DNA from: Vibrio penaeicida
Lineage (GTDB): Bacteria; Pseudomonadota; Gammaproteobacteria; Enterobacterales; Vibrionaceae
Length of the DNA: 64,000 nt
Reading direction: 5' to 3'
Assembly: GCF_030689305.1 (NCBI RefSeq)
Contig: NZ_JAUYVM010000001.1
Location: 496,001-560,000 of the forward strand
Position 1 is the first letter of the stretch. Each line of letters begins with the position of its first letter. Below, piece after piece: positions 1 through 8,612 of this stretch. The notes below the pieces were generated by a model. It worked only from the letters and a program-made list of their open reading frames with translations. It was not told the DNA's origin and ran no database searches. The translations under genes and the position numbers were made by a program.

Positions 1-589
1 TTGGTTCGCAGCTACGTAACGCATCTAAACGATTTACTTCTCCGATACCAATGTAAAAGCCGATAAGGTTAGATACAAGATCCTCCTGACTGAACCCACT
101 ATCTGTTATAAAGCTAAACATAGATTGAAAGCTCTCGAAACCATAAGATACTTCCATAAAAATTGATCATGCAACTTTTTTCTTTTGATCCAGCGTTAGC
201 CCATGTTTAACAATATACCGTTTCTCAACACCTGGCTTTCCAACATACCCCGCGTGATCTTGTCTATATCTCACTAAAAAACCAGTTTTTCCATCACTAA
301 ACTTCAAATATGGATCGTCTATACACTTCTGCAATAAACCCGAATTTTCAACGATTTTCCCGACGATATTTTTGCCAAAGTTAGTGTTATCACAACTATT
401 TCTACGGAGTGCTTCACCTTCACTTTTGATCTGAGTCCACAAATTTTCAGCTCATATTTCAATTCTAGAGTTTGAAGGGTTTAAGTGCCCAAGATCAATC
501 CATCCGCATTTACACGAATATATTAGCCCATAATCTTTAAACAAGTTTTTAGTCTTTGTACCATCTAGAATGTGTCTCTTTTTACTCAT
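1..589 (-). pseudogene. DUF4056-like gene interrupted by two in-frame TGA codons (partial)
   Basis: One continuous frame runs from an ATG at 589 to the window edge, broken only by TGA at 452-454 (codon 46) and TGA at 167-169 (codon 141). The pieces read as one protein. The first has a CxCGWIDLGH segment, the middle 91 residues end KKGLTLDQ-like (KHGLTLDQKKKVA), and the last begins SIFMEVSYGFESFQ and contains DSGFSQEDLVSNLIGF. From memory these resemble the DUF4056 family, whose function is unknown. The ATG overlaps the end of the gene at 582-1004 by 8 bases (ATGAGTAA), so the two were translationally coupled. No frameshift is seen on either side of the stops. The gene continues beyond base 1. 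It may be decaying, contain sequencing errors, or be read through. Family assignment is moderate; the broken frame is directly visible. Confidence 0.6.
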
Positions 590-1004
590 CTCCAACCCCT
601 ACAAATGCGGCTTCAACTTCAACGCCGATACCTGTTAACTGCTCAATAATTAAAGAAATTCTGCCACCATAGTAATCTTTAGCACATTTGGAACTTATGT
701 TCTTTTCTATGTCTTCACACTGATAGCTGTTTTGGATCAGTTGGTTTTTAAAGGATTGGAGAGAAATGTTTAGTCCGTACCTAGCTGTTACAATTGTTGG
801 TTTGAGACCATCCGATGCATAAAAGCTAAATGTTATGGAACCTTCTTCTGTGTGGAATTCATAACCCTTAATTTTCTCGTCAACTTTGAACTTATATGCA
901 AACGTATTAGATTTAAAATCTCCTGGCTCCCATTCATAGAAAGAAAAAAAAGCGAATATGGTGCTTATAGTTAGAAAAATTAATGGAAGTACATATCGGA
1001 TCAT
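582..1004 (-). CDS. Small membrane-anchored protein of unknown function
   Basis: The predicted protein has 140 residues. Residues 3-22 form a hydrophobic signal anchor or uncleaved signal peptide (MIRYVLPLIFLTISTIFAFF), followed by a polar, probably extracytoplasmic domain with two cysteines near residues 96 and 107 that could form a disulfide. I do not recognise the family. The stop overlaps the start of the interrupted DUF4056-like gene downstream, so the two form a transcription unit. About 90 bases separate its start from the terminator hairpin that closes the ABC-transporter operon. Confidence 0.55.
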   Translation of the reverse strand: MIRYVLPLIFLTISTIFAFFSFYEWEPGDFKSNTFAYKFKVDEKIKGYEFHTEEGSITFSFYASDGLKPTIVTARYGLNISLQSFKNQLIQNSYQCEDIEKNISSKCAKDYYGGRISLIIEQLTGIGVEVEAAFVGVGDE

Positions 1005-1092
1005 TGCTTCAGCTTACGTTATCTTTGATAAGTGTGCATATTCATACATATTAAGATTATTGCAACCGTCAGATACGTGATTTCCATCGAGA

Positions 1093-1119
1093 AATAAAAA
1101 AGCGCCCACTACGGGGCGC
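1093..1119 (-). terminator. Rho-independent terminator of the sugar ABC operon
   Basis: On the minus strand, GCGCCC and GGGCGC (1114-1119 and 1102-1107) pair around a 6-base loop and are followed by TTTTTTATT. It lies about 95 bases past the ATPase stop. Two further short hairpins lie between it and the gene: 1129-1148 (AAAAGGTC/GACCTTTT) and about 1167-1188 (GAAGCC/GGCTTC). Confidence 0.75.
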
Positions 1120-1214
1120 AAAAACGACAAAAGGTCCCTCGACCTTTTGGTTGTCACAGACAAAATGAAGCCTAAACGCTAAGGCTTCAAACCCTTGTAA
1201 GGTAGGACTTGTAC

Positions 1215-2324
1215 CTATTGTTCGATACGAATCTCCGTTTTCGCATCAAAGAACACGGCTTTAGAAAGATCAAAGTATAAGTTGGTTACCTCCCCAACGC
1301 TTACATCAAGCTCGGGAGATAATCGGCAAGCCACTTCTTGGTTGTTCACTTTTACCATGGCTATCGTGTCTGGACCCGTTGGCTCAAGTACTTCTATTTT
1401 TAGAGGCAATTCGCTAGCGACGCTTCCTAGCTCAACCTGTTCAGTGATATTTTCTGGTCGCAAGCCAATCACGACTTCTTGCCCATCACGAGTTCGTAGC
1501 GATTCCGGTAAGCGAATATCATGAATCTTGTCTTCACCATCCGTGACTTTTAGCACTGGGTGATCAACTTCATTCAAATCCACCTTACCGCGGATGAAGT
1601 TCATCGAAGGCGACCCCATGAAACCTGCGACAAACATATTGTTGGGTTTGTTGTAGATCTCTTTGGGTGTGCCTAGCTGCTGGAGCTCTCCATCCTTCAT
1701 GACGGCGATTCTATCCGCCAATGTCATGGCTTCAATCTGATCGTGGGTTACATACACAATGGTGGTGTTTAGTTGCTGATGTAGGCGCTTAATTTGAGTA
1801 CGCATTTCGACGCGCAACTTCGCATCTAGGTTCGACAACGGCTCATCAAACAAATACAGCTTAGGCTTGCGGGCCAAGGCGCGTCCCATGGCAACACGCT
1901 GGCGCTGGCCACCGGACAACTGCGAAGGTTTACGATCAAGCAGGTGATCAATTTGCAGCATTTCGGCAACTCGATTTACCTCAGCTTCGATTTCGTCCGT
2001 TGGCATTTTGCGGATTTTTAATCCAAAAGCGATATTCCCTCTCACCGTCATATTTGGGTATAACGCATAAGATTGAAACACCATCGCGATATCACGATCT
2101 TTCGGTTCTACTTGCGCCACATCCGTACCATCGATAACAATTTCACCGGAGGTTATGTCTTCAAGCCCAGCGATGGTATTCATTAGAGTGGATTTACCAC
2201 AACCAGAAGGACCGACTAAAATCAGAAACTCGCCAGAGTCGATACTGATGTTTATGCCTTTTAGTGTTTCTTGCTCCGCATTGCGATAGGTCTTGCGGAT
2301 CTTGTTGAGTTGTAATGTTGCCAT
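1215..2324 (-). CDS. Sugar ABC transporter ATPase (MalK/UgpC/GtsD type)
   Basis: Cytoplasmic ATPase subunit of a carbohydrate importer, 369 residues, the usual length for MalK/UgpC/MsmK proteins. Visible motifs are Walker [10 protein letters not shown] near residue 38, the signature [15 protein letters not shown] near 136, Walker [14 protein letters not shown] near 156 and the switch His in [11 protein letters not shown]-terminal TOBE/regulatory region of about 130 residues follows (GLRPENI). It is the last gene of a minus-strand operon, 4 bases after the second permease stop. The neighbouring binding protein and two-component system resemble Pseudomonas gtsABCD, which imports glucose or mannose, so that is the favoured substrate. 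Other sugars or glycerol phosphate cannot be excluded from the ATPase alone. Confidence 0.9.
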   Translation of the reverse strand: MATLQLNKIRKTYRNAEQETLKGINISIDSGEFLILVGPSGCGKSTLMNTIAGLEDITSGEIVIDGTDVAQVEPKDRDIAMVFQSYALYPNMTVRGNIAFGLKIRKMPTDEIEAEVNRVAEMLQIDHLLDRKPSQLSGGQRQRVAMGRALARKPKLYLFDEPLSNLDAKLRVEMRTQIKRLHQQLNTTIVYVTHDQIEAMTLADRIAVMKDGELQQLGTPKEIYNKPNNMFVAGFMGSPSMNFIRGKVDLNEVDHPVLKVTDGEDKIHDIRLPESLRTRDGQEVVIGLRPENITEQVELGSVASELPLKIEVLEPTGPDTIAMVKVNNQEVACRLSPELDVSVGEVTNLYFDLSKAVFFDAKTEIRIEQ

Positions 2325-2328
2325 GAGT

Positions 2329-3186
2329 TTATCCTTTTACTGATCCGGCGGTGAGACCACGTACGAAGTATTTACCTGCCAATACATACACAATCAGTGT
2401 CGGCAGCGCGGCGATAATGGCGGCGGCCATATCTACGTTGTATTCTTTCACCCCAGTACTGGTGTTCACCAAGTTGTTTAGGGCAACGGTAATGGGCTGA
2501 GTATCCGAACCGGAGTAAACAACGCCAAATAAGAAATCATTCCAAATTGCAGTGAACTGCCAGATCACGGTCACCATGATGATGGGGAGCGATAAAGGCA
2601 GAAGAATTTTGAAGAAGATGGTGAAGAAACCTGCGCCATCAAGCTTTGCTGCTTTAACCAATTCATCCGGTACACCGATATAAAAGTTTCGGAAGAATAG
2701 AGTGGTGAACGCTAAACCATAGATAACGTGAACGATCACGAGACCCGTCGTTGTATTGGCGAGCCCGAGCTTGCCTAATGTTGCTGCCATAGGAAGTAAG
2801 ATGACCTGAAACGGAATAAAACACCCAAATAGCATTAAGCTGAAAAATAGGTTTGAGCCTCTGAATTTCCACTTACTTACTACATACCCATTAAAGGCAC
2901 CGAGAAGCGTAGAAATAGCAACCGCTGGAATCACCATTTGGAATGAGTTCCAAAAGTATCCTTTTACTCCCTCACACGACACACCTGTACAGGCTGATGA
3001 CCAAGCTTTACCCCACGCATCAAACACCCACTCTTGTGGCAAAGACATCAGGTTACCTGCTTTGATATCTGGCAGGGTTTTGAACGAGGTGATCACCATG
3101 ACAAACAGTGGCATGAGGTACACCAAGCAGAAAAACAGCAAAGCAGCGTATAAAAATGCTCGGCTTAAGTTGAATGGCTTACTCAT
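2329..3186 (-). CDS. Sugar ABC transporter permease 2 (MalG/GtsC type)
   Basis: Inner-membrane permease of 285 residues with six predicted membrane segments, the first at about residues 10-33. The EAA cytoplasmic loop that contacts the ATPase is visible as [20 protein letters not shown] near residue 175, and the protein ends in the MalG-like [12 protein letters not shown]. The start ATG overlaps the stop of the first permease by 4 bases, indicating translational coupling. A cysteine-containing periplasmic loop (SACTGVSC) near residues 63-70 is typical of the glucose subfamily as I recall it. It works with the adjacent permease as a heterodimer. Confidence 0.9.
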   Translation of the reverse strand: MSKPFNLSRAFLYAALLFFCLVYLMPLFVMVITSFKTLPDIKAGNLMSLPQEWVFDAWGKAWSSACTGVSCEGVKGYFWNSFQMVIPAVAISTLLGAFNGYVVSKWKFRGSNLFFSLMLFGCFIPFQVILLPMAATLGKLGLANTTTGLVIVHVIYGLAFTTLFFRNFYIGVPDELVKAAKLDGAGFFTIFFKILLPLSLPIIMVTVIWQFTAIWNDFLFGVVYSGSDTQPITVALNNLVNTSTGVKEYNVDMAAAIIAALPTLIVYVLAGKYFVRGLTAGSVKG

Positions 3187-4106
3187 GACTTTTTCTCCCT
3201 TAACTCAGAGTAAAGATAAGGCACTAGAATGGCCAAGATACCCGCTAGCATCATCATTGCACTGGCAGCACCCAAGCCGATTTGACCACGGGTAAATGAA
3301 TGCGCATACATAAACAGTGCTGGTAAATCAGATGAGTAACCCGGTCCGCCCGCAGTTAATGCAGTGACCAAATCGAAACTCTTGATCGCGATGTGGGATG
3401 TAATGATTACGGCGCTGAAAAACACAGGTCTCAAGCATGGCAAAATGATCTTTAAGTAGATGCTTGGTAAGCTCGCGCCATCGATTTGCGCCGCTTTGAT
3501 GATCGATGAATCAATACCACGAAGGCCAGCTAAGAACATCGCCATAACAAAACCAGACGATTGCCATACGGCAGCAATCACCAAGGTATAAATAGACATT
3601 TCGGAATTGACTAACCAATTGAATTCAAAATCGGTGAAGCCCCAATCTCGCACCATCTTTTCGATGCCTAATCCTGGGTTTAAAATCCATTTCCATGCGG
3701 TACCCGTAACAATGAACGACAACGCCATCGGGTAAAGATAAATAGTACGTATCGCACCTTCTTGACGGATGTTTTGGTCAAGCAAAATAGCCAGCCCTAC
3801 ACCCAAGACAATGGCGATAAACATAAAGAGCAAACCAAAGATACCTAGGTTAGTGATCGAGGTAACCCAACGGTCGTTCTCCATTAATTTTTCATATTGA
3901 GCAAAACCAGCAAAGTTGAAACTAGGCAAAAAGCGGGAATTGGTTAGAGATAAGGCTGCAGTCCAAAAAATGTAGCCGTATATGCACACCACAGTGACGA
4001 GCATAGTCGGAGCCAGAACAATTTTTGGCAGCCAGTTTTGTAATTTATCGGCAAAGCTGCGCTTAGGCGCCGATTTCGTTTTAGGCACTGTCAAAACATG
4101 CTCCAT
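3183..4106 (-). CDS. Sugar ABC transporter permease 1 (MalF/GtsB type)
   Basis: Inner-membrane permease of 307 residues. A hydrophilic N-terminus precedes TM1 at about 33-57, five more membrane segments follow, and the EAA loop IIKAAQIDGASLPSIYLKI lies near residue 217. It sits downstream of the binding-protein gene with about 175 intervening bases that carry a strong hairpin. That arrangement is common in operons where the binding protein is made in excess of the membrane subunits. It overlaps the second permease by 4 bases. Confidence 0.9.
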   Translation of the reverse strand: MEHVLTVPKTKSAPKRSFADKLQNWLPKIVLAPTMLVTVVCIYGYIFWTAALSLTNSRFLPSFNFAGFAQYEKLMENDRWVTSITNLGIFGLLFMFIAIVLGVGLAILLDQNIRQEGAIRTIYLYPMALSFIVTGTAWKWILNPGLGIEKMVRDWGFTDFEFNWLVNSEMSIYTLVIAAVWQSSGFVMAMFLAGLRGIDSSIIKAAQIDGASLPSIYLKIILPCLRPVFFSAVIITSHIAIKSFDLVTALTAGGPGYSSDLPALFMYAHSFTRGQIGLGAASAMMMLAGILAILVPYLYSELREKKS

Positions 4107-4135
4107 AACTTATCCTTGTTAGAGGGCCCCTCAGA

Positions 4136-4153
4136 ACCGCCGCAAGCGGCGGT
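4136..4153 (-). promoter_or_regulatory. GC-rich hairpin between binding-protein and permease genes
   Basis: ACCGCCG and CGGCGGT pair perfectly around a four-base loop at 4136-4153, with no clear T-run after it. A second, imperfect inverted repeat (CAAAACCAGTAG with CTACTGATTTTG) spans about 4227-4274. Such structures after a periplasmic binding-protein gene usually protect the upstream mRNA or reduce read-through, giving more binding protein than permease. The role here is inferred. Confidence 0.5.
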
Positions 4154-4282
4154 ACATGAGGAAAGTGCGGACTCATCTTGAGCACGACTCTCAGGGGGTG
4201 TTCTTTTCGGGGAGAACCCGATGTCAAAACCAGTAGATATCTCGAAGATGTGGGTCGAAAAACTACTGATTTTGAACCGTTC

Positions 4283-5530
4283 TTAGATGGCTGCTTTTAC
4301 GGCTTTTGCCAACTTCTTAACTGCTTCATCCGCTTTTGCTGATGGGTCGTTAAAGAAGTTAGTGACTACGTCGTAGATGGCACCTTGAACGTAACTGGTT
4401 GTAGACAAACCATGCGCCATACTTGGTACTAAATCGCCGCTGTCTGCACTGGTCTTAAATGTTGCCATTGAATCCAGAGCACAGGAGTCGAATTTGGTCA
4501 TGTCCATATCCAAACGAACAGGGATTGAGCCTTTATTGAGGTTAAATACTTCTTGGAAGTCTTTAGTAAGAATGGTTTTCGCCAGTGCTTTTTGCGCTTT
4601 TTCATTGTCTGCATTTTTCAGCTTAAAGAAGGCAAAACTGTCGATATTGAACGTAAACTGACCATCTGTACCCGGTGCTGGCGCACAAATGTAATCTTTA
4701 CCCGGCATTTTACCTGCCGCAGCAAACTCACCTTTTGCCCAGTCACCCATGATTTGCATAGCCGCGTCACCATTAATGACCATTGATGTCGCTACGTTCC
4801 AATCTCGGCCTGGGGAGTTGCTGTCGATGTAATCACGAATCTTGTGGAACTTCTCGAACACCTCAACCATTTTTGAACCTTGCAGCACATCCATGTCTAG
4901 ATCGACAAACGCTTTGTTGTAGTCAGCGCTGCCAAGCACATCAAGGGCTACGGCTTCAAATACTGTCGCGTCTTGCCAAGGTTGACCACCGTGAGCAAGT
5001 GGAATGTAGCCCGCTGCTTTGATTTTTTCTGCGGAGGCAAAAAACTCATCCAAGGTTTTAGGAACAGAAACACCTGCCGCTTTTAATACTTCTGGGTTTG
5101 CCCACAACCAGTTTACTCGGTGAACGTTAACAGGGACGGCAACAAAACGACCTTCATGCTTCATGACTTTTGTTACAACTTCTGGAAGATTACTTTCCCA
5201 TTTTTCCGCTTTTGCCACATCATCTAAGCTGGTTAGAAACCCAAGGTTACCCCACTCTTGAATGTCGTGTCCTTTAATTTGAGCGGCTGAAGGAGGATTA
5301 CCTGATACCGCACGAGTCTTTAAGACTGTCATGGCACTTTCACCGCCGCCACCAGCAACAGCAAAGTCTTTCCAAGAGTGACCTTGCTCCTCGACCTTAC
5401 TTTTCAGTACAGCAGCGGATTTTGCTTCACCGCCAGAGGTCCACCAATGAAGCACTTCTACTTCGCCAGCTTGTGCGTAAGATGCCGCAGCTAGCAATGA
5501 TAGGGTAATCAGAGTTTTATTCATTTTCAT
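4283..5530 (-). CDS. Periplasmic glucose/mannose-type sugar-binding protein (GtsA-like)
   Basis: Family-1 extracellular solute-binding protein of 415 residues. The signal peptide ends at about residue 21 ([10 protein letters not shown]). The mature N-terminus [16 protein letters not shown] and the following [20 protein letters not shown] closely resemble GtsA-type glucose-binding proteins of Pseudomonas as I remember them. It would capture the sugar in the periplasm and deliver it to the two permeases encoded next. Two start codons, ATG at 5530 and at 5524, are possible; the RBS is weak for both. It is the first gene of the transporter operon, about 155 bases after the sensor kinase gene. Confidence 0.88.
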   Translation of the reverse strand: MKMNKTLITLSLLAAASYAQAGEVEVLHWWTSGGEAKSAAVLKSKVEEQGHSWKDFAVAGGGGESAMTVLKTRAVSGNPPSAAQIKGHDIQEWGNLGFLTSLDDVAKAEKWESNLPEVVTKVMKHEGRFVAVPVNVHRVNWLWANPEVLKAAGVSVPKTLDEFFASAEKIKAAGYIPLAHGGQPWQDATVFEAVALDVLGSADYNKAFVDLDMDVLQGSKMVEVFEKFHKIRDYIDSNSPGRDWNVATSMVINGDAAMQIMGDWAKGEFAAAGKMPGKDYICAPAPGTDGQFTFNIDSFAFFKLKNADNEKAQKALAKTILTKDFQEVFNLNKGSIPVRLDMDMTKFDSCALDSMATFKTSADSGDLVPSMAHGLSTTSYVQGAIYDVVTNFFNDPSAKADEAVKKLAKAVKAAI

Positions 5531-5686
5531 TGTTATCGTCCATGTTATTTTGGCTTTGCAGCCTTGGATTAAGCAAAAACGGGGAAAAGGATACTACCGA
5601 GCATTTCCTCATTTGCCCTAAGTCTAAACATGGAAAAAACAGAAGATTGAAACAAAGGGTAAGCCCAATGTAACGAAGATGTTACA

Positions 5687-7123
5687 TTAGAGCTCAGGGT
5701 CATGTGGGATAAGGACTTTTGCCTCCAGACCGCCTTTGAGAGAATTGTAAATAATGAGATCTCCACCATGTGCATGGAGGATATTTCGGCTAATCCCGAG
5801 CCCTAGACCGTGTCCATCTTTGTCATTAGCAAGGCGATAATATGGCTCAAATACCATATCCAGCTTGCTTTCAGGAATACCTTGCCCTTCATCTAGAATG
5901 ATGAGTTCTAGGCGATCCTCGTGGTCATAGACATAGACATGTACGCGATGCCCATATTTGACCCCATTATCGATGAGATTGGTGAGCACCCGTTTCATGG
6001 CAAGTGGTTTACCCCAAATGGGCAGAATAGGCGTGTCTGGTAAGAAAACTTTGGTGCTTTTCTGATTATGACTTTCTGCAATCGATGCCAACATATCCGC
6101 TAGGTTCACTTGAGCATTATTCTCATGCAGATCGGTCTCTCGTACACACTGGAGCGCTCCCTTCACCATCATCTCCAGTTCATCAAGATCACGGTTAAAC
6201 TTAAACCGCTTTTGATCGTTTTCCAGTAGCTCGGCACGGATTCTTAGGCGTGTGATGGGGGTTTTTAAATCATGTGAAATGGCGGAAAACAAATGCTCTC
6301 TGTCGGTGATATAACGGTTTATCCTAGATTGCATGCGATTAAATGCTCGGGTTGCCGTTACCAATTCACTCGCGCCCTCTTCCACCAGCGGAGACTGTTC
6401 CACGTCGATACTCATGTCGTTCGCTGCTTTTGCCAGCCTTTTCAACGGGCGAACCTGACGACGAACCAGTAGATAGGTAAGCAGTAATAGCAGTGTGGTT
6501 GAGAAAACCAGAAACAGCACCTGATCGCTGCCAATAATCGTGTCATCCAAGCTGATGTATGGGGCGGGAAGCAGTGCGGCGATGTAAAGCCACTGATTGG
6601 TATCCAGCTCTATTTGCACCACCAAAATAGGCGGATTGAGCGGCTCTAGCGTTAAGGTGTGGTGTGCCCAAGATCGAGGTAAATCGCTAAGGCGAATGTC
6701 ATTTTTCAAAATTCGCAACGTATCTGGGCGTGAAAACTCCACATTAATTTGATGTACTTTTCGAAGCTTGTTATCAAGCACTTGTTCAACGGCATCAACT
6801 GAAATACGTTTTAAGCGAGATTCTGCCACCGGATCAATAGACAACTGTTCTTCATTAAACGAAACGAAAAATCGAGTCCCTCCCATATTCCGAATCTGAT
6901 CTAAAACGATATGGCGGTACTCTCTGGGAAGGGATTGAAAAAACGTGACCGTTGAAGCAAACATATTCGCCATACTTTCCGATGCCGAACGTATACCTTC
7001 ATATTCACGTTGCTTAGATTGCGAATACCAAATAGAAGTTGCAATCCCTTGGGCAACCACAACCGCCAACAGTGTTAACAGCAAAGTTCGAGCAACGAGA
7101 GAGTTCGGCCATTTCAGCTTCAT
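5687..7123 (-). CDS. Sensor histidine kinase, EnvZ type (GtrS-like context)
   Basis: Membrane histidine kinase of 478 residues: TM1 about 11-30, periplasmic sensor about 33-196, TM2 about 200-220, HAMP about 220-272, and a HisKA domain with the phosphoacceptor in FSAISHDLKTPITR (H284). The HATPase domain follows, with N-box NLIDNGVKYG, DEGQGIP and GHGLGLGIS. It lies 67 bases after the response regulator and immediately precedes the sugar ABC operon. By analogy with Pseudomonas GtrS/GltR beside gtsABCD, it probably senses a sugar or sugar acid in the periplasm and controls the transporter. The ligand is not deducible from the sequence. Confidence 0.88.
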   Translation of the reverse strand: MKLKWPNSLVARTLLLTLLAVVVAQGIATSIWYSQSKQREYEGIRSASESMANMFASTVTFFQSLPREYRHIVLDQIRNMGGTRFFVSFNEEQLSIDPVAESRLKRISVDAVEQVLDNKLRKVHQINVEFSRPDTLRILKNDIRLSDLPRSWAHHTLTLEPLNPPILVVQIELDTNQWLYIAALLPAPYISLDDTIIGSDQVLFLVFSTTLLLLLTYLLVRRQVRPLKRLAKAANDMSIDVEQSPLVEEGASELVTATRAFNRMQSRINRYITDREHLFSAISHDLKTPITRLRIRAELLENDQKRFKFNRDLDELEMMVKGALQCVRETDLHENNAQVNLADMLASIAESHNQKSTKVFLPDTPILPIWGKPLAMKRVLTNLIDNGVKYGHRVHVYVYDHEDRLELIILDEGQGIPESKLDMVFEPYYRLANDKDGHGLGLGISRNILHAHGGDLIIYNSLKGGLEAKVLIPHDPEL

Positions 7124-7190
7124 AAAACGTGATTCCTGTTTTTATCGGTCACCGCGTTTTTGTTTATAACAGCATTAGCATCTAACACAG

Positions 7191-7919
7191 CTATCGCTCG
7201 TAAGTAACAGGAGCAGTAAACATATAGCCATTTCCACGTATAGTTTTGATGTATTTACTCCCTTTATCACCAAGTCGTTGGCGCAATCGGCTTAACTGCA
7301 CATCAATACCACGTTCCATGGGCAGTGCTTCCCTACCCCGTGTCGCAATAGAAATGGTATCGCGATCCAAAATTTCATTGGGGTGAGACAAAAACAGCAT
7401 CAACAAAGCAAAATCACTGCCCGAGAATTCGATTGTCTCATTGGTATCCGAATGAGTCGCACGATGAGAGAGTGTGTCTAACCGCCAATCACCAAACACG
7501 ATATTTCGAGATAATGAAGGTAATGCGCTGGCCTCATCTTCTTGAACATGCATTCGCCTTAACAAGGCTTTGATTCTCGCCATTAATTGACGTGGGCTGA
7601 ACGGCTTCGCTATGTAGTCGTCTGCGCCAATTTCCAAACCAATGATCTGATCCGTTTCGTCAGACACCGCGGTCAACATGATAATAGGCACATTGGATTG
7701 CTTTCGAACCTTCTGACAAAGAGTAAATCCATCGTCACCGGGGAGCATTACGTCCAATAAGATTAAATCCGGATACCCTTGCTGCTGTAAAAATTCAGCT
7801 AAGGCTACTCCATCTTCTACACTTGATACCTGAAACCCAGCCTTAGACAAATACTCTTCCAGTAATTCCCGGATTTCACTGTCGTCATCCACAACCAGAA
7901 TATGAGTTTTTGTCTGCAT
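7191..7919 (-). CDS. OmpR-family response regulator (GltR-like context)
   Basis: DNA-binding response regulator of 242 residues. The receiver domain is at about 6-118, with acidic pocket DDDSE, phosphoacceptor Asp56 in LILLDVMLP and conserved Lys in AKPFSPRQL. The C-terminal winged helix is at about 140-238, with a typical end IKTIRGNGYMF. It is the promoter-proximal gene of the kinase pair on the minus strand and very probably the partner of the kinase at 5687-7123. A role in regulating the adjoining sugar transporter is inferred from adjacency. Confidence 0.88.
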   Translation of the reverse strand: MQTKTHILVVDDDSEIRELLEEYLSKAGFQVSSVEDGVALAEFLQQQGYPDLILLDVMLPGDDGFTLCQKVRKQSNVPIIMLTAVSDETDQIIGLEIGADDYIAKPFSPRQLMARIKALLRRMHVQEDEASALPSLSRNIVFGDWRLDTLSHRATHSDTNETIEFSGSDFALLMLFLSHPNEILDRDTISIATRGREALPMERGIDVQLSRLRQRLGDKGSKYIKTIRGNGYMFTAPVTYER

Positions 7920-7967
7920 ATCTTTTGCCTTTTACACATTAGTGCCTTACTAAGAGAGAAAGTAATG

Positions 7968-8000
7968 TATACCCAAGTGGTCTCAAGATCTTTGGATATA
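7968..8000. repeat. Dispersed TATACCCAAG palindrome, copy 1
   Basis: The half TATACCCAAG and the imperfect return CTTTGGATATA enclose GTGGTCTCAAGAT. Related copies lie at about 23990-24021, 28641-28660 and 41160-41190 in this window, all in non-coding DNA. Confidence 0.5.
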
Positions 8001-8148
8001 ATCCAACACTTTCAAAGATAAAATGATTTTAGCTTGGATAAATTAAGCTTTGGTATTTTTATCAACAAAGTTTGAGCTCGTTATCAGCCTATATAAACTT
8101 AATATGAACTCGTACGCTCAAAGAAATTGAAAAGAAGGAAGACACTAA

Positions 8149-8322
8149 GTGAATAGAATTCAAGCATCTAGCTTCAATTTCTTATTTAGCAGCCATACCA
8201 AACATTCTACTAGTTCATTCAAAATATCCAAATCAGCCATTTATTCTAGGGCTCAGAATACAACCACATTGTATGATTTATGGCTTTTATTTAATAATAT
8301 TCCTCTGTTGATTAGATTTTAA
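8149..8322 (+). CDS. Candidate small ORF, 57 residues, unknown
   Basis: A GTG codon at 8149 follows a strong ribosome-binding site (GAAGGAAG about 7 bases upstream), and the frame stays open for 57 codons to TAA at 8320-8322. The product is rich in Ser and Thr with a hydrophobic C-terminus (LWLLFNNIPLLIRF). No family is recognised, and in such AT-rich DNA a chance frame is quite possible. The RBS is the only positive signal. Confidence 0.22.
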   Translation: MNRIQASSFNFLFSSHTKHSTSSFKISKSAIYSRAQNTTTLYDLWLLFNNIPLLIRF

Positions 8323-8612
8323 TCATGCTATACAGGCTGTTAAAATTACAAATATTTCAAGCAAACGTAGAAATTTATAATTCAAAATTTCGATAGAATA
8401 TTTGTATGACACAGATCTCATTTATATGGCTAAGGTTTAATAGATTATGCGATAAAGTGCTCAGTATATTGAGGTCTTTATAAATTATTTGTTAGAATCT
8501 GAACGTATTCGCGTTTCGGCGTGTCACAGCCCGCAAGCTAAGATCATCAATCAATGGTGGCTGGTTTAAGTCGGTATTACACGAATTGGTTAATTTCAGG
8601 AAAGTCAATCTG

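Larger units (their letters stand above)
7920..8612. other. AT-rich intergenic region between divergent signalling genes
   Basis: About 690 bases, AT-rich, that must hold the promoters of the response regulator (minus) and the diguanylate cyclase (plus). It contains one degenerate copy of the dispersed TATACCCAAG palindrome at about 7968-8000 and one short candidate reading frame at 8149-8322. I see no tRNA-like or convincing terminator-like structure. Confidence 0.5.

Noticed and set aside
1..589. Selenocysteine at the two TGA codons
   Set aside because: Two TGA codons in a DUF4056-like protein without a known selenoprotein relative, and no clear SECIS-like hairpin directly after either one. 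Decay or error is simpler.
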